A DNA stretch of 64,000 nt from Dyadobacter sediminis (GCF_005860765.1 NZ_VCEI01000029.1:62001-126000); one strand, 5' to 3'. Positions 15,879-25,665 are shown, counted from the stretch's first letter. Program-made: numbers and translations. The notes: generated by a model not told the origin, from the sequence alone.

Positions 15879-17009
15879 ATGAAAAGACATATTCTCATCA
15901 TTACGGCCGTCACGATGCTGCTTGCATCGTGTTCAGAAAAAAAAGAAGGGGTTGAAGGAAAAAAAGAGGAGCTTGCCGAGCTGAAAGCAGAAAGAGCCGA
16001 AAACGAAAAGAAGATCAAGGCGCTGGAAATAGAGATTGCAAAACTGGACCCTAAAAAATCCGTTGAGGCCAAAGTGAAGCCGGTTTCCATTGACACGCTG
16101 GACGCCGCGGTATTCCGTCATTATGTAGAACTTCAGGGAACAGTAGACGCCAAAAACAACGTCCTGGTGACGCCCAAATCGGGAGGTGTCGTAGTTGCCA
16201 TGCATGTAAAGGAAGGCGATTACGTAAAGGCGGGAAGCATTATCGGCAGAATTGACAACAGCATCCTTTCGGAATCCATTGAAGAACTGAAAACGCAAAT
16301 GACACTGGCCAATACGCTTTATGAAAAACAGAAAAACCTCTGGGATCAGCGGATAGGAACCGAACTGCAGTTTCTTCAGGCCAAAAACAACAAGGAATCG
16401 CTGGAAAGAAGACTGAGCACGCTGAACACGCAGCTTGCACAAACCAGCATCGTATCGCCAATGTCCGGCGTTGTGGATATGGTGAATGTAAAAGTGGGCG
16501 AAATGGCTTCTCCGGGTATGGGCGTTGTTCGCGTTGTTAACCTCAGCAACCTGAAAGTAATGGCCAAGGTTTCGGATACGTATGCGGCAAGCGTTAAAAA
16601 AGGCGATGAAGTGATTGTCAAATTCCCGGATCTGAATAAAGAGTACAAGGCGAAAGTTTCCTTTGTAAGCACCGCTGTTGACCCGCTTTCAAGAACATTC
16701 ACGATTGAAGCCAATCTGCCGTCCGATAAAGGCATCAAACCGAATATGATGGCGCAGGTGCAGATCAATGACGCCACTAGCAAAAATGCGCTTGCCATTG
16801 ACCAGAACTATGTCCAGAGTACGGAAAAAGGAAATGTGGTGTATGTAGCCGTAACGGAAGGAAACAAAAAGATAGCACGGGCAAAAGAAGTGAAAACAGG
16901 CCTGAGCTATAACGGCAAAGTGGAAATACTTTCCGGGCTGGCTGCGGGCGACCATTTGATTACGCTTGGTTATCAGGAAGTTTCAGACGGGCAGCCGATT
17001 GTTTATTAA
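15879..17009 (+). CDS. RND efflux periplasmic adaptor subunit (lipoprotein)
   Basis: A 376-residue membrane-fusion protein. It has a lipoprotein signal (MKRHILIITAVTMLLASC), a charged Glu/Lys-rich coiled coil directly after the signal (about residues 20-55), a biotinyl-lipoyl-like half-motif GGVVVAMHVKEGDYVKAGSII, a helical hairpin (about 125-175), the matching second half TSIVSPMSGVVDMVNVKVGE, then beta-barrel and membrane-proximal domains. The ATG at 15879 is preferred to an in-frame TTG 24 bases earlier, since the signal begins there. It bridges the RND permease and the TolC-like channel encoded on either side. Confidence 0.92.
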   Translation: MKRHILIITAVTMLLASCSEKKEGVEGKKEELAELKAERAENEKKIKALEIEIAKLDPKKSVEAKVKPVSIDTLDAAVFRHYVELQGTVDAKNNVLVTPKSGGVVVAMHVKEGDYVKAGSIIGRIDNSILSESIEELKTQMTLANTLYEKQKNLWDQRIGTELQFLQAKNNKESLERRLSTLNTQLAQTSIVSPMSGVVDMVNVKVGEMASPGMGVVRVVNLSNLKVMAKVSDTYAASVKKGDEVIVKFPDLNKEYKAKVSFVSTAVDPLSRTFTIEANLPSDKGIKPNMMAQVQINDATSKNALAIDQNYVQSTEKGNVVYVAVTEGNKKIARAKEVKTGLSYNGKVEILSGLAAGDHLITLGYQEVSDGQPIVY

Positions 17010-17109
17010 GCATTGCATGTTGGCCGGTTAAAAAATTAATTGCCATGAATGTCAATTTACCAGACTGCTGTTCACGCATGCTGTCATTCACTCATTCAAT
17101 ACTACCATT

Positions 17110-20100
17110 ATGAAATTTCACGAATATAAAACCTTGGGCTTCACCAACTGGTGCGTAGAGAACCGGACGACGATCTACATCTTTACGTTCATCATCACGC
17201 TGGCCGGTTTCATGGTTTACAATAATCTGCCCAAGGAACAGTTTCCGGACATCAAGATTCCGCAGATTTACATCAATACCGTTTACTTCGGAACAGCGCC
17301 GGCCGATATTGAGAATACAATCAACAAACCGATTGAAAAACAGCTTAAATCGCTGAACGGCGTCAAGAAGATCAAGTCCAATGCGCTTCAGGATGTTTCC
17401 GTAATCCTTGTCGAGTTTACGCCGGATGTCGCCGTTGAAGTGGCGCTTCAGCGCGTTCGCGATGCCGTGGATAAAGCGAAGACGGACTTGCCGCAAAATC
17501 TGGATTCCGGCCCTACGGCGCAGGATGTCAACTTTTCGGAATTTCCGATCATGAACGTAAACATTGCGGGTAATTATTCTTTGAAACAGTTAAAGCAGTA
17601 CGCTGAAGATCTGCAGGACGGAATTGAAGCATTGCCGGAGATTACTCGTGTAGATATTCTGGGCGCGCTCAACAGGGAAATCCAGATCAATGTAAACCTG
17701 GACCGGATGAAATCCACCGGTCTGACTTTCTTTGATGTGCAATCCGCCTTGCAGGGTGAAAACATCAACATTTCCGGCGGTGAACTGAATGTGGAAGGCG
17801 TTCGCAGAACTTTGCGAGTAAAAGGAGAATATACCAATGTGGCCGACATGGCAAATATCCGTATTCGTACGGCAACGGGCGCAACCGTGCGTCTGGGCGA
17901 TGTAGCGGAAGTGTCAGACAATTTCGAAGAACAACAGGATTTTGCCCGTCTTGCCAATAAATCAGTAATTACCCTGAACGTGATCAAGCGTTCCGGCGAG
18001 AACCTTGTGGACGCTGCGGACAAAATTGAAAACGTCATTGCCGATTACAAACAGGATCGCTTTCCCGCAGGACTGGATGTAAAAATTACCGCCGACCAAT
18101 CCATACAAACCCGGGCCGATCTGCACGACCTGATCAATACCGTTGTGCTGGGTTTTATCTTCGTGGTCATGGTGCTTATGTTTTTCATGGGCGTGCGTGA
18201 TGCCATATTTGTCGGCCTTTCCGTTCCGCTTTCTGCACTTGTCGCTTTTGTCATGATGCCGATTATCGGCCCAATGGTCGGAACGGAATTTACGCTCAAC
18301 ACCATTGTACTTTTTGCGTTTCTGCTCGGGATCGGTCTCGTTGTGGACGATGCCATTGTAGTCATTGAAAATACGCACCGGCTTTTTAACCAGCACAAAG
18401 ACTGGACGATTCAGCAGGCGGTGAAAGCTGCGGCGGGGGAAGTTTTCATTCCTGTACTTTCGGGAACGCTTACAACCATTGCACCGTTTTTCCCGTTGCT
18501 TTTCTGGACCGGGATTGTCGGCGAGTTCATGAAGTTTATGCCGCTGACATTGATTATTACGCTGGGCGCTTCCCTTTTTGTGGCATACGTGATGAACCCG
18601 GTTTTTGCAGTTTCGTTTATGGGACGGCATGACGACGAAAAAGAAGCGCATGACACCAGTTTCAAATCCATCCGCCGGCCTTTGATTATCATCGGAGTTG
18701 CCGCTTTGGCCGGTTACCTGATCGATCGCGGACTTGGCAATTTCTTTATTTTCATTCTGGCACTTTATATTTTCAATCATTACGTACTTACGCCCCGGAT
18801 TCTGGTTCCTTTTCAGGACCGTTTGCTGCCTGCCTTGAAAAATAATTACCGTAAGCTGATCGACTGGCTTTTGCGCGGATGGCGGCCTGTGGGTGCCATC
18901 GCCCTGATGATTGTCCTACTGGTTTTCACTTTCGTTCTGACCGGCATTGTGCAGCCAAAAGTACTTTTCTTTCCAAGCGGCGATCCGGATTATGTGTATG
19001 TGTATAACAAACTTCCGATCGGTACGGATGCACGCGTTACGGATTCCGTTACCAAAATCATTGAAAAAAGAGTTTTTGATGTGCTGGAAAAAGAAAAGGC
19101 GATGGATATGGTGAATTCCGTTATTGCCAACGTTGGTAAAAATGCCGGAGACCCGTTTAATCCTGACCGTGCCGCAACCCCGCACAAATCCAAAATAACG
19201 GTTGCTTTTGTTTACGGAACGGAAAGAGGAGGACGTTCATCGGAAGCTATTCTGCGCAAGATACGCGATGCCGTTGCGGGAATTCCGGGAGCGGAAATAT
19301 CCGTGGAAAGAGAAGCCGTAGGCCCTCCTACCGGAAAGCCGATCTCGATTGAAATTTCAGGTGACGACTTTACAATTCTTCAAAATCTGGAAAAAACAGT
19401 ATTGAAAAGAGTTCAGGATTCCGGCATCGAAGGAATTGATCAGCTGCGCTCCGATCTGGTTACGAACAAGCCGGAAATTGTCATTGACATCGACCGTGAA
19501 AAAGCCCAGCGCGAAGGCATCAGTTCGCAGCAGATTGCACTTGCCGTAAGAACCGCGCTTTTCGGACTCGAAGTTTCCAAATTCCGCGACGACAAAGATG
19601 AATATCCGATTATGGTGAGGCTGGAAAAAAATGACCGCGAGCAAATTGAGAAACTACTGAGCCTCAACGTTGTATACCGCGATATGAATATGGGCGGCGC
19701 ACTGCGTCAGGTTCCGATTACTTCCGTAGCCAACATTCATTATTCCACGACTTTCAGCCAGATCAACCGTCAGGACCAGCAAAGAATTGTAACGCTCGGC
19801 TCGGATGTACTTCCCGGCTATAATGCGAACGAAATTGTAGGTCAGATCCAGAACTTGATCGAGGATATGGAAGTCCCGAACGGCTATACGATCAAAATGG
19901 GCGGAGAGCAGGAAGAGCAGAATGAATCCATGGCTTTTCTGGGCACCGCTTTCGGCGCAGCAATCATGCTGATTTATCTGATTCTTGCCACGCAGTTCAA
20001 CTCCGTCGTGAAGCCGTTTATCATTTTCTTTACCATTATCCTGTCGCTTATCGGCGTGCTTCTGGGCTTTATTATATTCAAAAAAGACTTTTCTGTAATC

Positions 20101-20547
20101 ATGTCCGGCGTCGGTATCATTGCCCTGGCGGGTATAGTGGTAAAAAACGGTATCCTGCTGATCGAGTTCATTGAGGAACTTCGTGGACGCGGGTATCCGA
20201 TGCGCGAAGCCATTATTGAAGGCGGAACCATTCGTCTTACACCGGTATTGCTTACGGCATCGGCTGCGGTACTTGGTCTGGTACCATTGGCATTAGGTAT
20301 AACGGTCGACTTTGTAGGGCTTTTTCGTAATCTTGAACCCGATCTGATTGTAGGCGGCCCGAGTTCCGTTTTCTGGAATATTCTAGCGTGGACGATCATT
20401 TTCGGATTAACATTCTCGACTGTACTTACGCTTGTAATGGTTCCTTGCATGTATTATGTCAACGAACGCGTACGCGACAAATGGTTCAGAAAAACAGAAA
20501 AGCAGGAAGAAGTTGTGAATCCAAACTGGCAAAGTGAGACCATTTAA
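17110..20547 (+). CDS. RND family efflux permease (AcrB/MexB-like)
   Basis: An 1145-residue inner-membrane proton-driven exporter. One transmembrane helix near residues 18-36 precedes a porter domain (PKEQFPDIKIPQIYI). A second membrane block begins near 340. The proton-relay aspartates Asp413-Asp414 are in LGIGLVVDDAIVVIENT. The second porter half and final helices contain GIIALAGIVVKNGILLIEF and TPVLLTASAAVLGLVPLALG. It is about 100 residues longer than AcrB, partly through an inserted hydrophobic segment after residue 520 (LIIIGVAALAGYLIDRGLG), which is common in Bacteroidota homologues. It is the last gene of the TetR-TolC-adaptor-RND operon. Substrates cannot be read from sequence. Confidence 0.94.
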   Translation: MKFHEYKTLGFTNWCVENRTTIYIFTFIITLAGFMVYNNLPKEQFPDIKIPQIYINTVYFGTAPADIENTINKPIEKQLKSLNGVKKIKSNALQDVSVILVEFTPDVAVEVALQRVRDAVDKAKTDLPQNLDSGPTAQDVNFSEFPIMNVNIAGNYSLKQLKQYAEDLQDGIEALPEITRVDILGALNREIQINVNLDRMKSTGLTFFDVQSALQGENINISGGELNVEGVRRTLRVKGEYTNVADMANIRIRTATGATVRLGDVAEVSDNFEEQQDFARLANKSVITLNVIKRSGENLVDAADKIENVIADYKQDRFPAGLDVKITADQSIQTRADLHDLINTVVLGFIFVVMVLMFFMGVRDAIFVGLSVPLSALVAFVMMPIIGPMVGTEFTLNTIVLFAFLLGIGLVVDDAIVVIENTHRLFNQHKDWTIQQAVKAAAGEVFIPVLSGTLTTIAPFFPLLFWTGIVGEFMKFMPLTLIITLGASLFVAYVMNPVFAVSFMGRHDDEKEAHDTSFKSIRRPLIIIGVAALAGYLIDRGLGNFFIFILALYIFNHYVLTPRILVPFQDRLLPALKNNYRKLIDWLLRGWRPVGAIALMIVLLVFTFVLTGIVQPKVLFFPSGDPDYVYVYNKLPIGTDARVTDSVTKIIEKRVFDVLEKEKAMDMVNSVIANVGKNAGDPFNPDRAATPHKSKITVAFVYGTERGGRSSEAILRKIRDAVAGIPGAEISVEREAVGPPTGKPISIEISGDDFTILQNLEKTVLKRVQDSGIEGIDQLRSDLVTNKPEIVIDIDREKAQREGISSQQIALAVRTALFGLEVSKFRDDKDEYPIMVRLEKNDREQIEKLLSLNVVYRDMNMGGALRQVPITSVANIHYSTTFSQINRQDQQRIVTLGSDVLPGYNANEIVGQIQNLIEDMEVPNGYTIKMGGEQEEQNESMAFLGTAFGAAIMLIYLILATQFNSVVKPFIIFFTIILSLIGVLLGFIIFKKDFSVIMSGVGIIALAGIVVKNGILLIEFIEELRGRGYPMREAIIEGGTIRLTPVLLTASAAVLGLVPLALGITVDFVGLFRNLEPDLIVGGPSSVFWNILAWTIIFGLTFSTVLTLVMVPCMYYVNERVRDKWFRKTEKQEEVVNPNWQSETI

Positions 20548-20553
20548 GGTCCG

Positions 20554-20608
20554 ATTGTTGTTCAACTCTGCTTTTGAAGCAATTTTTAAAGCAGAGTTGA
20601 ACAACAAT
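20554..20608. repeat. 21-bp perfect inverted repeat after the RND gene
   Basis: The arms at 20554-20574 and 20588-20608 are exact complements with a 13-base loop. The repeat begins 6 bases after the RND stop, so it probably forms the 3' end or a stability hairpin of the efflux mRNA. No T-run follows. The right arm contains TTGAACA, which may double as the -33 element of the tRNA promoter. Confidence 0.9.
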
Positions 20609-20629
20609 TTCAAAAAATTTATACATTTG
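20597..20629 (+). promoter_or_regulatory. Putative promoter of tRNA-Pro
   Basis: TTG at 20597-20599 and TACATTTG (TAnnTTTG) at 20622-20629, 22 bases apart. It lies about 110 bases upstream of the tRNA. The TTG sits inside the right arm of the inverted repeat. The precursor would contain a small hairpin (TTGCAGG/CCTGCAA, 20714-20734) just before the tRNA. Confidence 0.5.
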
Positions 20630-20739
20630 CACCCTGTAAAATTCAACTGTCCTGACCATTCACAGGCGGTACAATTGGAAAGTAAAATCAAGAAAAGAGG
20701 AATTAAAAGGTATTTGCAGGACCTTGACCTGCAATAATT

Positions 20740-20813
20740 CGGGATGTAGCGCAGCCCGGTAGCGCACTAGCATGGGGTGCTAGGGGTCGCAAGTTCGAAT
20801 CTTGTCATCCCGA
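20740..20813 (+). tRNA. tRNA-Pro (anticodon GGG)
   Basis: A full cloverleaf can be drawn. Acceptor stem CGGGATG pairs with CATCCCG, the D arm contains AGCCCGGTAG, anticodon stem CTAGC/GCTAG encloses loop ATGGGGT with anticodon GGG, and the T arm has GTTCGAAT. The discriminator base is A. CCA is not encoded. Confidence 0.95.
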
Positions 20814-20824
20814 CATTGATTATC

Positions 20825-20860
20825 AGCCACTTACAGCGAAAGTTGTAAGTGGCTTTTTTT
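20825..20860 (+). terminator. Rho-independent terminator of the tRNA-Pro transcript
   Basis: AGCCACTTACA pairs perfectly with TGTAAGTGGCT around an 8-base loop, followed by a run of seven T. It starts 12 bases after the tRNA. Confidence 0.95.
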
Positions 20861-20879
20861 ATCGAACCGGGCTTGTCCA

Positions 20880-22469
20880 TTAATTTGGAATTTCCTTAAG
20901 ACGGTAACGGTATAATGTGGCTGTGCTGTTGGAGTATACAATTTCATAATTCTTACAAACGAATGCGTGAATCGGATAAAAGTTTTCCAACCGGCTCTTT
21001 TCAGAACCGCCAAACTCTTTTGTACTGGAAATATCCAGAAGCCATTTCGGCCGATTTTGTTTTAAGTCAATAAGGAACCGATCTTTGTAATAGTCACCAA
21101 TCGGGCCCAAATAACTGGTCTGAAAGTCAAAATGCACATCTCTTGTGCCCATCAAAAGCCTGGCTTCGTGAATATACTGACTTCCCCAGCCCCATACAGC
21201 CATCCGGTCCGACGGTTTCCCATAAGCAATCAGGAAATCGAGGATCTCTTTATTTGACACCTGATAATAGCTCCAGCCGATAAAAGCTTTTGATGTTTTA
21301 TTGATATTGATAAGCAAAAGAGCAAATATGCCTGTTAAGAAGTAAGGAATTACGCTGCTGTTCAATCTTTGGGAATTTAGGGCCACCCAGACAAAACAAC
21401 TATAGACCGGTACTACCAGCAACAGCCCGTAATGCGGAAAGAACCGGCCGGGTTTTATAACGCAGTAAACAGCAGCCAGTAACACAGAAAGAAATGCTTC
21501 CAGGTATAAGTTATTATGCTTGTGAGTATGTTCAATATTTCTTGCGCCCCAGATCATTATGAATAAGACAAATAATAAAAGTGGCAGCAATCCGGTAAAA
21601 TTGTAATCTACAAACTTCTTTATTTCCGGATGAGAATAATGAGTTGTCGTATACCTCAAGCCGCTACGGATATAAGATTGAAAAAAATCATACAATCCCT
21701 GGTAGGATGTTATAATCAGAAATAAAATGAGATTGGTGACAACAAATCCAGCGGCCAGCCAGGCAGCATCTTTCCACTTTCTTTTTTCAAGTACGAGCAG
21801 GGCAAAGCATATCAAACACATTAAAAACAAAAGAGGCCCAACCTGCAATTTGGCAAACGGGCCTACTGCACCCACAGCTCCTGTGAAGGCCAGCCGCCAT
21901 CTCCTTATAGCATCGTAAGCAATGGCAATCACAGAGGTTGCGCATATTGCAGTAAATAACAAGGGTAAATGTTCGCTGGAAGCATGTATGTGATCATAGT
22001 AAAAGAAAAGTGCAAAGCATAGCGGCAGCGGTATGATGATTAACCTTGCCTTAAGCGGTCCGGCAACTTTGAACAGGATCTGAAAGAACATGATCAGAAC
22101 AGGAATCTGAAAGAGAAGCACATACACTAGCCTAAGCTCTCCATAGGATGCATGATCAAATGCCTTCAGAAGCAAAGCAGCTGGCAGCAGGTTGAATGGG
22201 CCGGATGTGCTGGGATCAACCGAAACCCAGGCGCGGGGGTCATGGCCAAAAGTCCTGCCCGCTGAAAGCATTACACTTTCGTCGATATTCAGCATTCCGG
22301 AACCAAAAAAAGATAATTTATTAATGACCAGGAAAATACAAAGTGCCGTCAGATAGAGGGCGTTACTTACAAACAGTGGATTTTCTTTGTTTCCTGTTTT
22401 TTTAAAAAGAGCGATGCCACTGACCAGGCATAATCCCACAGCTCCTATGTAATAGAGGGTAAAATTCAT
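20880..22469 (-). CDS. Multi-pass membrane protein, GT-C glycosyltransferase-like
   Basis: A 529-residue integral membrane protein with about ten to twelve hydrophobic segments. A DE pair in the first external loop (LNIDESVMLSAGRTFGHDPRA, about residues 60-80) and a soluble C-terminal part (about 420-529) recall GT-C enzymes of the PMT/ArnT type. These transfer sugars from polyprenyl-phosphate donors on the periplasmic side. The similarity is architectural, so the enzymatic role is an inference. It is flanked by the tRNA terminator and by a hairpin ending the next lipoprotein gene, so it is monocistronic. Confidence 0.6.
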   Translation of the reverse strand: MNFTLYYIGAVGLCLVSGIALFKKTGNKENPLFVSNALYLTALCIFLVINKLSFFGSGMLNIDESVMLSAGRTFGHDPRAWVSVDPSTSGPFNLLPAALLLKAFDHASYGELRLVYVLLFQIPVLIMFFQILFKVAGPLKARLIIIPLPLCFALFFYYDHIHASSEHLPLLFTAICATSVIAIAYDAIRRWRLAFTGAVGAVGPFAKLQVGPLLFLMCLICFALLVLEKRKWKDAAWLAAGFVVTNLILFLIITSYQGLYDFFQSYIRSGLRYTTTHYSHPEIKKFVDYNFTGLLPLLLFVLFIMIWGARNIEHTHKHNNLYLEAFLSVLLAAVYCVIKPGRFFPHYGLLLVVPVYSCFVWVALNSQRLNSSVIPYFLTGIFALLLININKTSKAFIGWSYYQVSNKEILDFLIAYGKPSDRMAVWGWGSQYIHEARLLMGTRDVHFDFQTSYLGPIGDYYKDRFLIDLKQNRPKWLLDISSTKEFGGSEKSRLENFYPIHAFVCKNYEIVYSNSTATLYRYRLKEIPN

Positions 22470-22523
22470 AGATCAGGTTAATTAATTCAAGTTGCCGGTT
22501 ATTAGGAACCTACTAACAAGGAA

Positions 22524-22553
22524 AGACCATCCCAAATTGATTTGGGACAGTCT
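22524..22553 (-). terminator. Hairpin terminator after the YD-repeat lipoprotein gene
   Basis: TCCCAAAT (22530-22537) pairs with ATTTGGGA (22540-22547), extended by AGAC/GTCT after a two-base mismatch. It lies about 20 bases past the stop of the gene at 22574. Confidence 0.65.
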
Positions 22554-22573
22554 GTTTCATTTGCTCACAACCA

Positions 22574-23434
22574 TTACTTCACAACCGATCCTTCATTGAT
22601 TTCGTATACATAGGATAGTACCGCACCCGTACTGACGTAGGTTTGGGTGAGCGGTAATCCCTGCGCATTGTACGTATATTTTCTTAACTGGGGTGGATTG
22701 CTGTTGAACTGCGCACTCACTACATTATTGCGGCTGCAATGGAGGGCGGGGTCAAACAGATAGGATTTCTGATAAAACGGATTGACCTTATTGTCATATT
22801 TATAAGTGATGGTAAACTCTGTCTGGCTCTGAGCATTCACCATCTTTTGCTTGACAACGTTGCCGTTTTCATAGGTATACACAAGTCGCTGGCTGGTTTC
22901 AGAACCATACCGGACAATACCTTCCTGAATCTGTTCGATGATCTGGCCCTGCCCGTTTATACGGTAAGTTGTTTTCAGGTTGGGTTCAAGGTAAGGAGGA
23001 AGCAGCTGTCCGCTGGCCTGCACCCGTGCATAGGCTTGCACTATTTTGCCGGAGCTACGGGTAAAAGTGCTTTGTACGCCTATAGAACCTTCATTGTTCG
23101 GATTTTCATTGAGTACCCGGTAAACACTCAGGCGGCCCTGCTGGTCATAAATGTATTCATAAGTCAGCTTACCTGCCATCGTACTGGTGGGAGCAGTGGC
23201 TTTTTCAAGTTGATTGTTCGGGTTATATTTAAAATAGGTAGTCGTAAACATAGGTCCTAAACCTCCGTTGTTCCCGCTGACAAGCATCTGCTTAAGCCGC
23301 AGATTTGTTACAGAAACCCGGGCTGTGCCGGAAGACGACGCTTGCTGATCCGGTACAACGGTTTCATTTTCTGTTTGGCAGCCCAATGCCGTTAGCAGCA
23401 GAAGGCAACTCAATAGCCGGTAAGTAAACTTCAT
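22574..23434 (-). CDS. Lipoprotein with YD/RHS-like repeats
   Basis: A 286-residue exported protein. Its N-terminus is a lipoprotein signal (SCLLLLTALGC). A Gln/Ser/Thr-rich linker leads to repeated motifs of the YD type: YEYIYDQQGRLSVYRVLN, YRINGQGQIIEQIQEG, YTYENGNVVKQKMV and YTYNAQGLPLTQTYV. Such short strand-turn repeats occur in RHS shells and in many uncharacterised Bacteroidota lipoproteins (DUF4595-like). No toxin core is attached and the length is small, so it is probably a surface or periplasmic structural protein rather than an RHS effector. Function unknown. It may share a promoter with nothing upstream; the next 700 bases are gene-free. Confidence 0.7.
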   Translation of the reverse strand: MKFTYRLLSCLLLLTALGCQTENETVVPDQQASSSGTARVSVTNLRLKQMLVSGNNGGLGPMFTTTYFKYNPNNQLEKATAPTSTMAGKLTYEYIYDQQGRLSVYRVLNENPNNEGSIGVQSTFTRSSGKIVQAYARVQASGQLLPPYLEPNLKTTYRINGQGQIIEQIQEGIVRYGSETSQRLVYTYENGNVVKQKMVNAQSQTEFTITYKYDNKVNPFYQKSYLFDPALHCSRNNVVSAQFNSNPPQLRKYTYNAQGLPLTQTYVSTGAVLSYVYEINEGSVVK

Positions 23435-24133
23435 ACAAGAATGGTTTGAATGTTGAGAATTATTGAGCAGGACGATTGTTCCAGAAGATTGATAATCCGG
23501 GTTAAATCGCCCTTCATTCCGTTGACAAGATTTAAAGTACCCCGGGTTGCTTCAGTAAAAGAATATTTTATTGCCATCTGATTGCTAACCGGAATCATTG
23601 TACTATACTGAATCTGTTACCATCGCAAAGCATACTTGCAGGAGCCTGCGCTAACTTATGAGCACGAAAGCATTTCCAGAAAAGCCATTCAGTTGTTGCC
23701 TGCAAGTTTTCAACAGAGGAATGCAGCAATTTTTATTTTGTTGTTCTGCTGGCATCCTTCCACAAGTTTGGTCAAGGAGACATGATTCCACCACTTGAAC
23801 AATCGCATCAGGTGTATTTTGAATGCTGACCGCCGGACTTACTCCGCATGCCAGATCCTGTTTTCAAGACTTGCACAGCAATCTTTTCAGAGGGGATTGT
23901 ATACCGGTTTTTGTCAAGCCAGTAAACTGAACATGGTTACAATTCCGGAATTACTCCTCTATAATTCCGAATTTTTAACATAAAATTTTAATAATCTTGC
24001 CATTTACCGGCCTTCGTTTTAACCGATAGATAATTAGCAGATACCGCTTGCATAGTATTTAATTTGAAATTTAGCCCAGACGGTAAATTCAAACACTTAA
24101 TTGAACGTGTTTTCGAACTGGTATAACTTGCAT
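23435..24133. other. Intergenic region without recognised genes
   Basis: About 700 bases between divergent genes. The short open frames here have no recognisable start context or homology. The right end contains CCAGACGGTAAATTC close to the response-regulator start. CTTGCAGG (near 23635) and CCTGCAAG (near 23700) could pair across some 60 bases, but I attach no function to that. Confidence 0.45.
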
Positions 24134-24883
24134 ATGATCAAGGTCCTGATAATTGACGAGGAAGTAAAAGCCCGAAATATTCTGAATTACTACATCATTC
24201 ATTTTTTACCGGTAATTGCCGAAATCAGACAAGCGGCATCGGCAACAGAAGCTCAGAGGATATTGTCAGATTTTCAGCCGGATATTGTTTTTCTGGATAT
24301 AAGAATGCCGGATCAAGATGGATTTGATTTCCTCGCCGGATTGAATGATTCTACTTTTGAAATCATTTTTACCACTGCCTATAATCATTATGCGATTCAG
24401 GCAATCCGGTTCAGCGCACTGGATTACCTTCTGAAACCTGTTGATCCTGACGAACTGATCAAGGTAGTTTTGAAACTGATCGACAAGCAGGATCGTGTCA
24501 GGAAAAAACCGCAGCTATATCAGAACCTGATCCATAATATGGAAAAGAAAAACATTGAAGACTTTCGTCTGGCGGTACCTTCCGAAGCAGGTATTTTTTT
24601 CTTTCATACTTTTGAAATACTGCATATACAATCCATCGGGAAGTGCTCGCTGATTTATCTGGAAGGTAAAAAATCATTTCTTTCATCCAGATCGCTGGGA
24701 CATTATGAAGATATGCTGGATCAGTTTAACTTCATCAGAACGCATAAAGCACATTTGATAAATCCTGTCCATATTGCTTCTTTTGGCAAGAACAATGAGT
24801 ATGTGATCCTTTCCGATGGATCAAAAGCCGAAATTTCAAGAAGAAAGAAAAGGGATTTACAACAATATTACAGGATTGATTAA
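24134..24883 (+). CDS. LytTR family response regulator
   Basis: A 249-residue two-component regulator. The receiver domain (residues 1-120) has the acidic pair near Asp8/Glu9, phospho-acceptor Asp55 in VFLDIRMPDQDG, the switch Thr in IFTTAYNHYA and the Lys of YLLKPVD. The C-terminal LytTR DNA-binding domain (about 145-245) includes SLIYLEGKKSFLSSRSLG, FIRTHKAHLINPVHI and LSDGSKAEISRRKK. I use ATG 24134; the open frame extends back to a TTG at 24101, but that adds residues outside the fold. LytTR regulators usually pair with LytS-type kinases; none is adjacent, the nearest being at 45833. Confidence 0.92.
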   Translation: MIKVLIIDEEVKARNILNYYIIHFLPVIAEIRQAASATEAQRILSDFQPDIVFLDIRMPDQDGFDFLAGLNDSTFEIIFTTAYNHYAIQAIRFSALDYLLKPVDPDELIKVVLKLIDKQDRVRKKPQLYQNLIHNMEKKNIEDFRLAVPSEAGIFFFHTFEILHIQSIGKCSLIYLEGKKSFLSSRSLGHYEDMLDQFNFIRTHKAHLINPVHIASFGKNNEYVILSDGSKAEISRRKKRDLQQYYRID

Positions 24884-25096
24884 GAACCCTGAGTTGAAGC
24901 TGAATTCACTTTTTTTCCATTTAATATTTCAGACCTGCCATTTGCTCATCCCTTTTATAATCCTTCCCGTTTAATATTAAGTTCGTATCAAATATTCAGA
25001 TACGGTTGTTATTTAATGACCTTTTCTGGATGATTTTAGCAAGTATAGTAGTAATTAAATAGCGGGACACTAAAGAAACAACAAAAGCAAACCGGG

Positions 25097-25576
25097 ATGA
25101 AAAGGATCATGAATAGCTTGGAAAAGTGTTTCAGCTTATATAAAATAAATTATCTGCTATCCGGCACATATGAATACATATTATTAAGGACAGAAAAGAA
25201 GAAATCACCGGATTGTTATGAAACCAGCACACCTGAAAAGGATGCGGACAAAAGTAGTCTGGTGTCGTTTTATACAGCAAACAATTGCGCCCGTAAGCTA
25301 TTTAAAATTGAAATGATTGGAGAATTTCACAATTCTTCACTTGAAGAATATAATCAGCTTCATTCTGCTTACGGAATGTTTGAACTTCCTGTCATTTATA
25401 TGAATACTTCATTCGGATTTCCGTGGATTGTCTTGGGCAGCTTTAACAGAATTGATGATTTCAACAGGGAATTGTTTTTGAAAACAGATTTACTGGCCCT
25501 TTCACCAGTAGGTCAACCTCAGCAAATTACGGCAACGTTGCTTACAGAAAATGATCTGTTGCATGCTTTTAATTAA
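25097..25576 (+). CDS. Hypothetical protein
   Basis: A 159-residue soluble protein that I do not recognise. It has no signal peptide or membrane segment. A Lys/Glu/Asp-rich stretch at residues 33-52 separates a short N-terminal part from a more hydrophobic C-terminal part with aromatic patches (MFELPVIYMNTSFGFPWIVLGSF, shown here for orientation around residues 95-115). It follows the LytTR regulator by 213 bp in the same direction and is closed by a strong terminator at 25666. The starts at 25097 and 25109 are both possible. AT-richer than its neighbours to the left. Confidence 0.6.
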   Translation: MKRIMNSLEKCFSLYKINYLLSGTYEYILLRTEKKKSPDCYETSTPEKDADKSSLVSFYTANNCARKLFKIEMIGEFHNSSLEEYNQLHSAYGMFELPVIYMNTSFGFPWIVLGSFNRIDDFNRELFLKTDLLALSPVGQPQQITATLLTENDLLHAFN

Positions 25577-25665
25577 CGGCTTGATTAAGGTAAAAGGTCA
25601 CTGTCATTTACGTGCTTTTAAATGTAGGTAAATAAATTAAGATAAGGGTTTGTTATCAATTAAGT

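Noticed and set aside
20534-20737. 67-codon open frame after the RND gene
   Set aside because: It reads through the perfect inverted repeat and the tRNA promoter, begins inside the RND stop region and has no recognisable product.
22574-23434. RHS/polymorphic toxin
   Set aside because: Only a few YD-like strands in a 286-aa lipoprotein, with no RHS core, toxin tip or immunity gene next to it.
23795-23983. 62-codon open frame in the gap before the LytTR regulator
   Set aside because: No start context, no homology and a composition like random translation.
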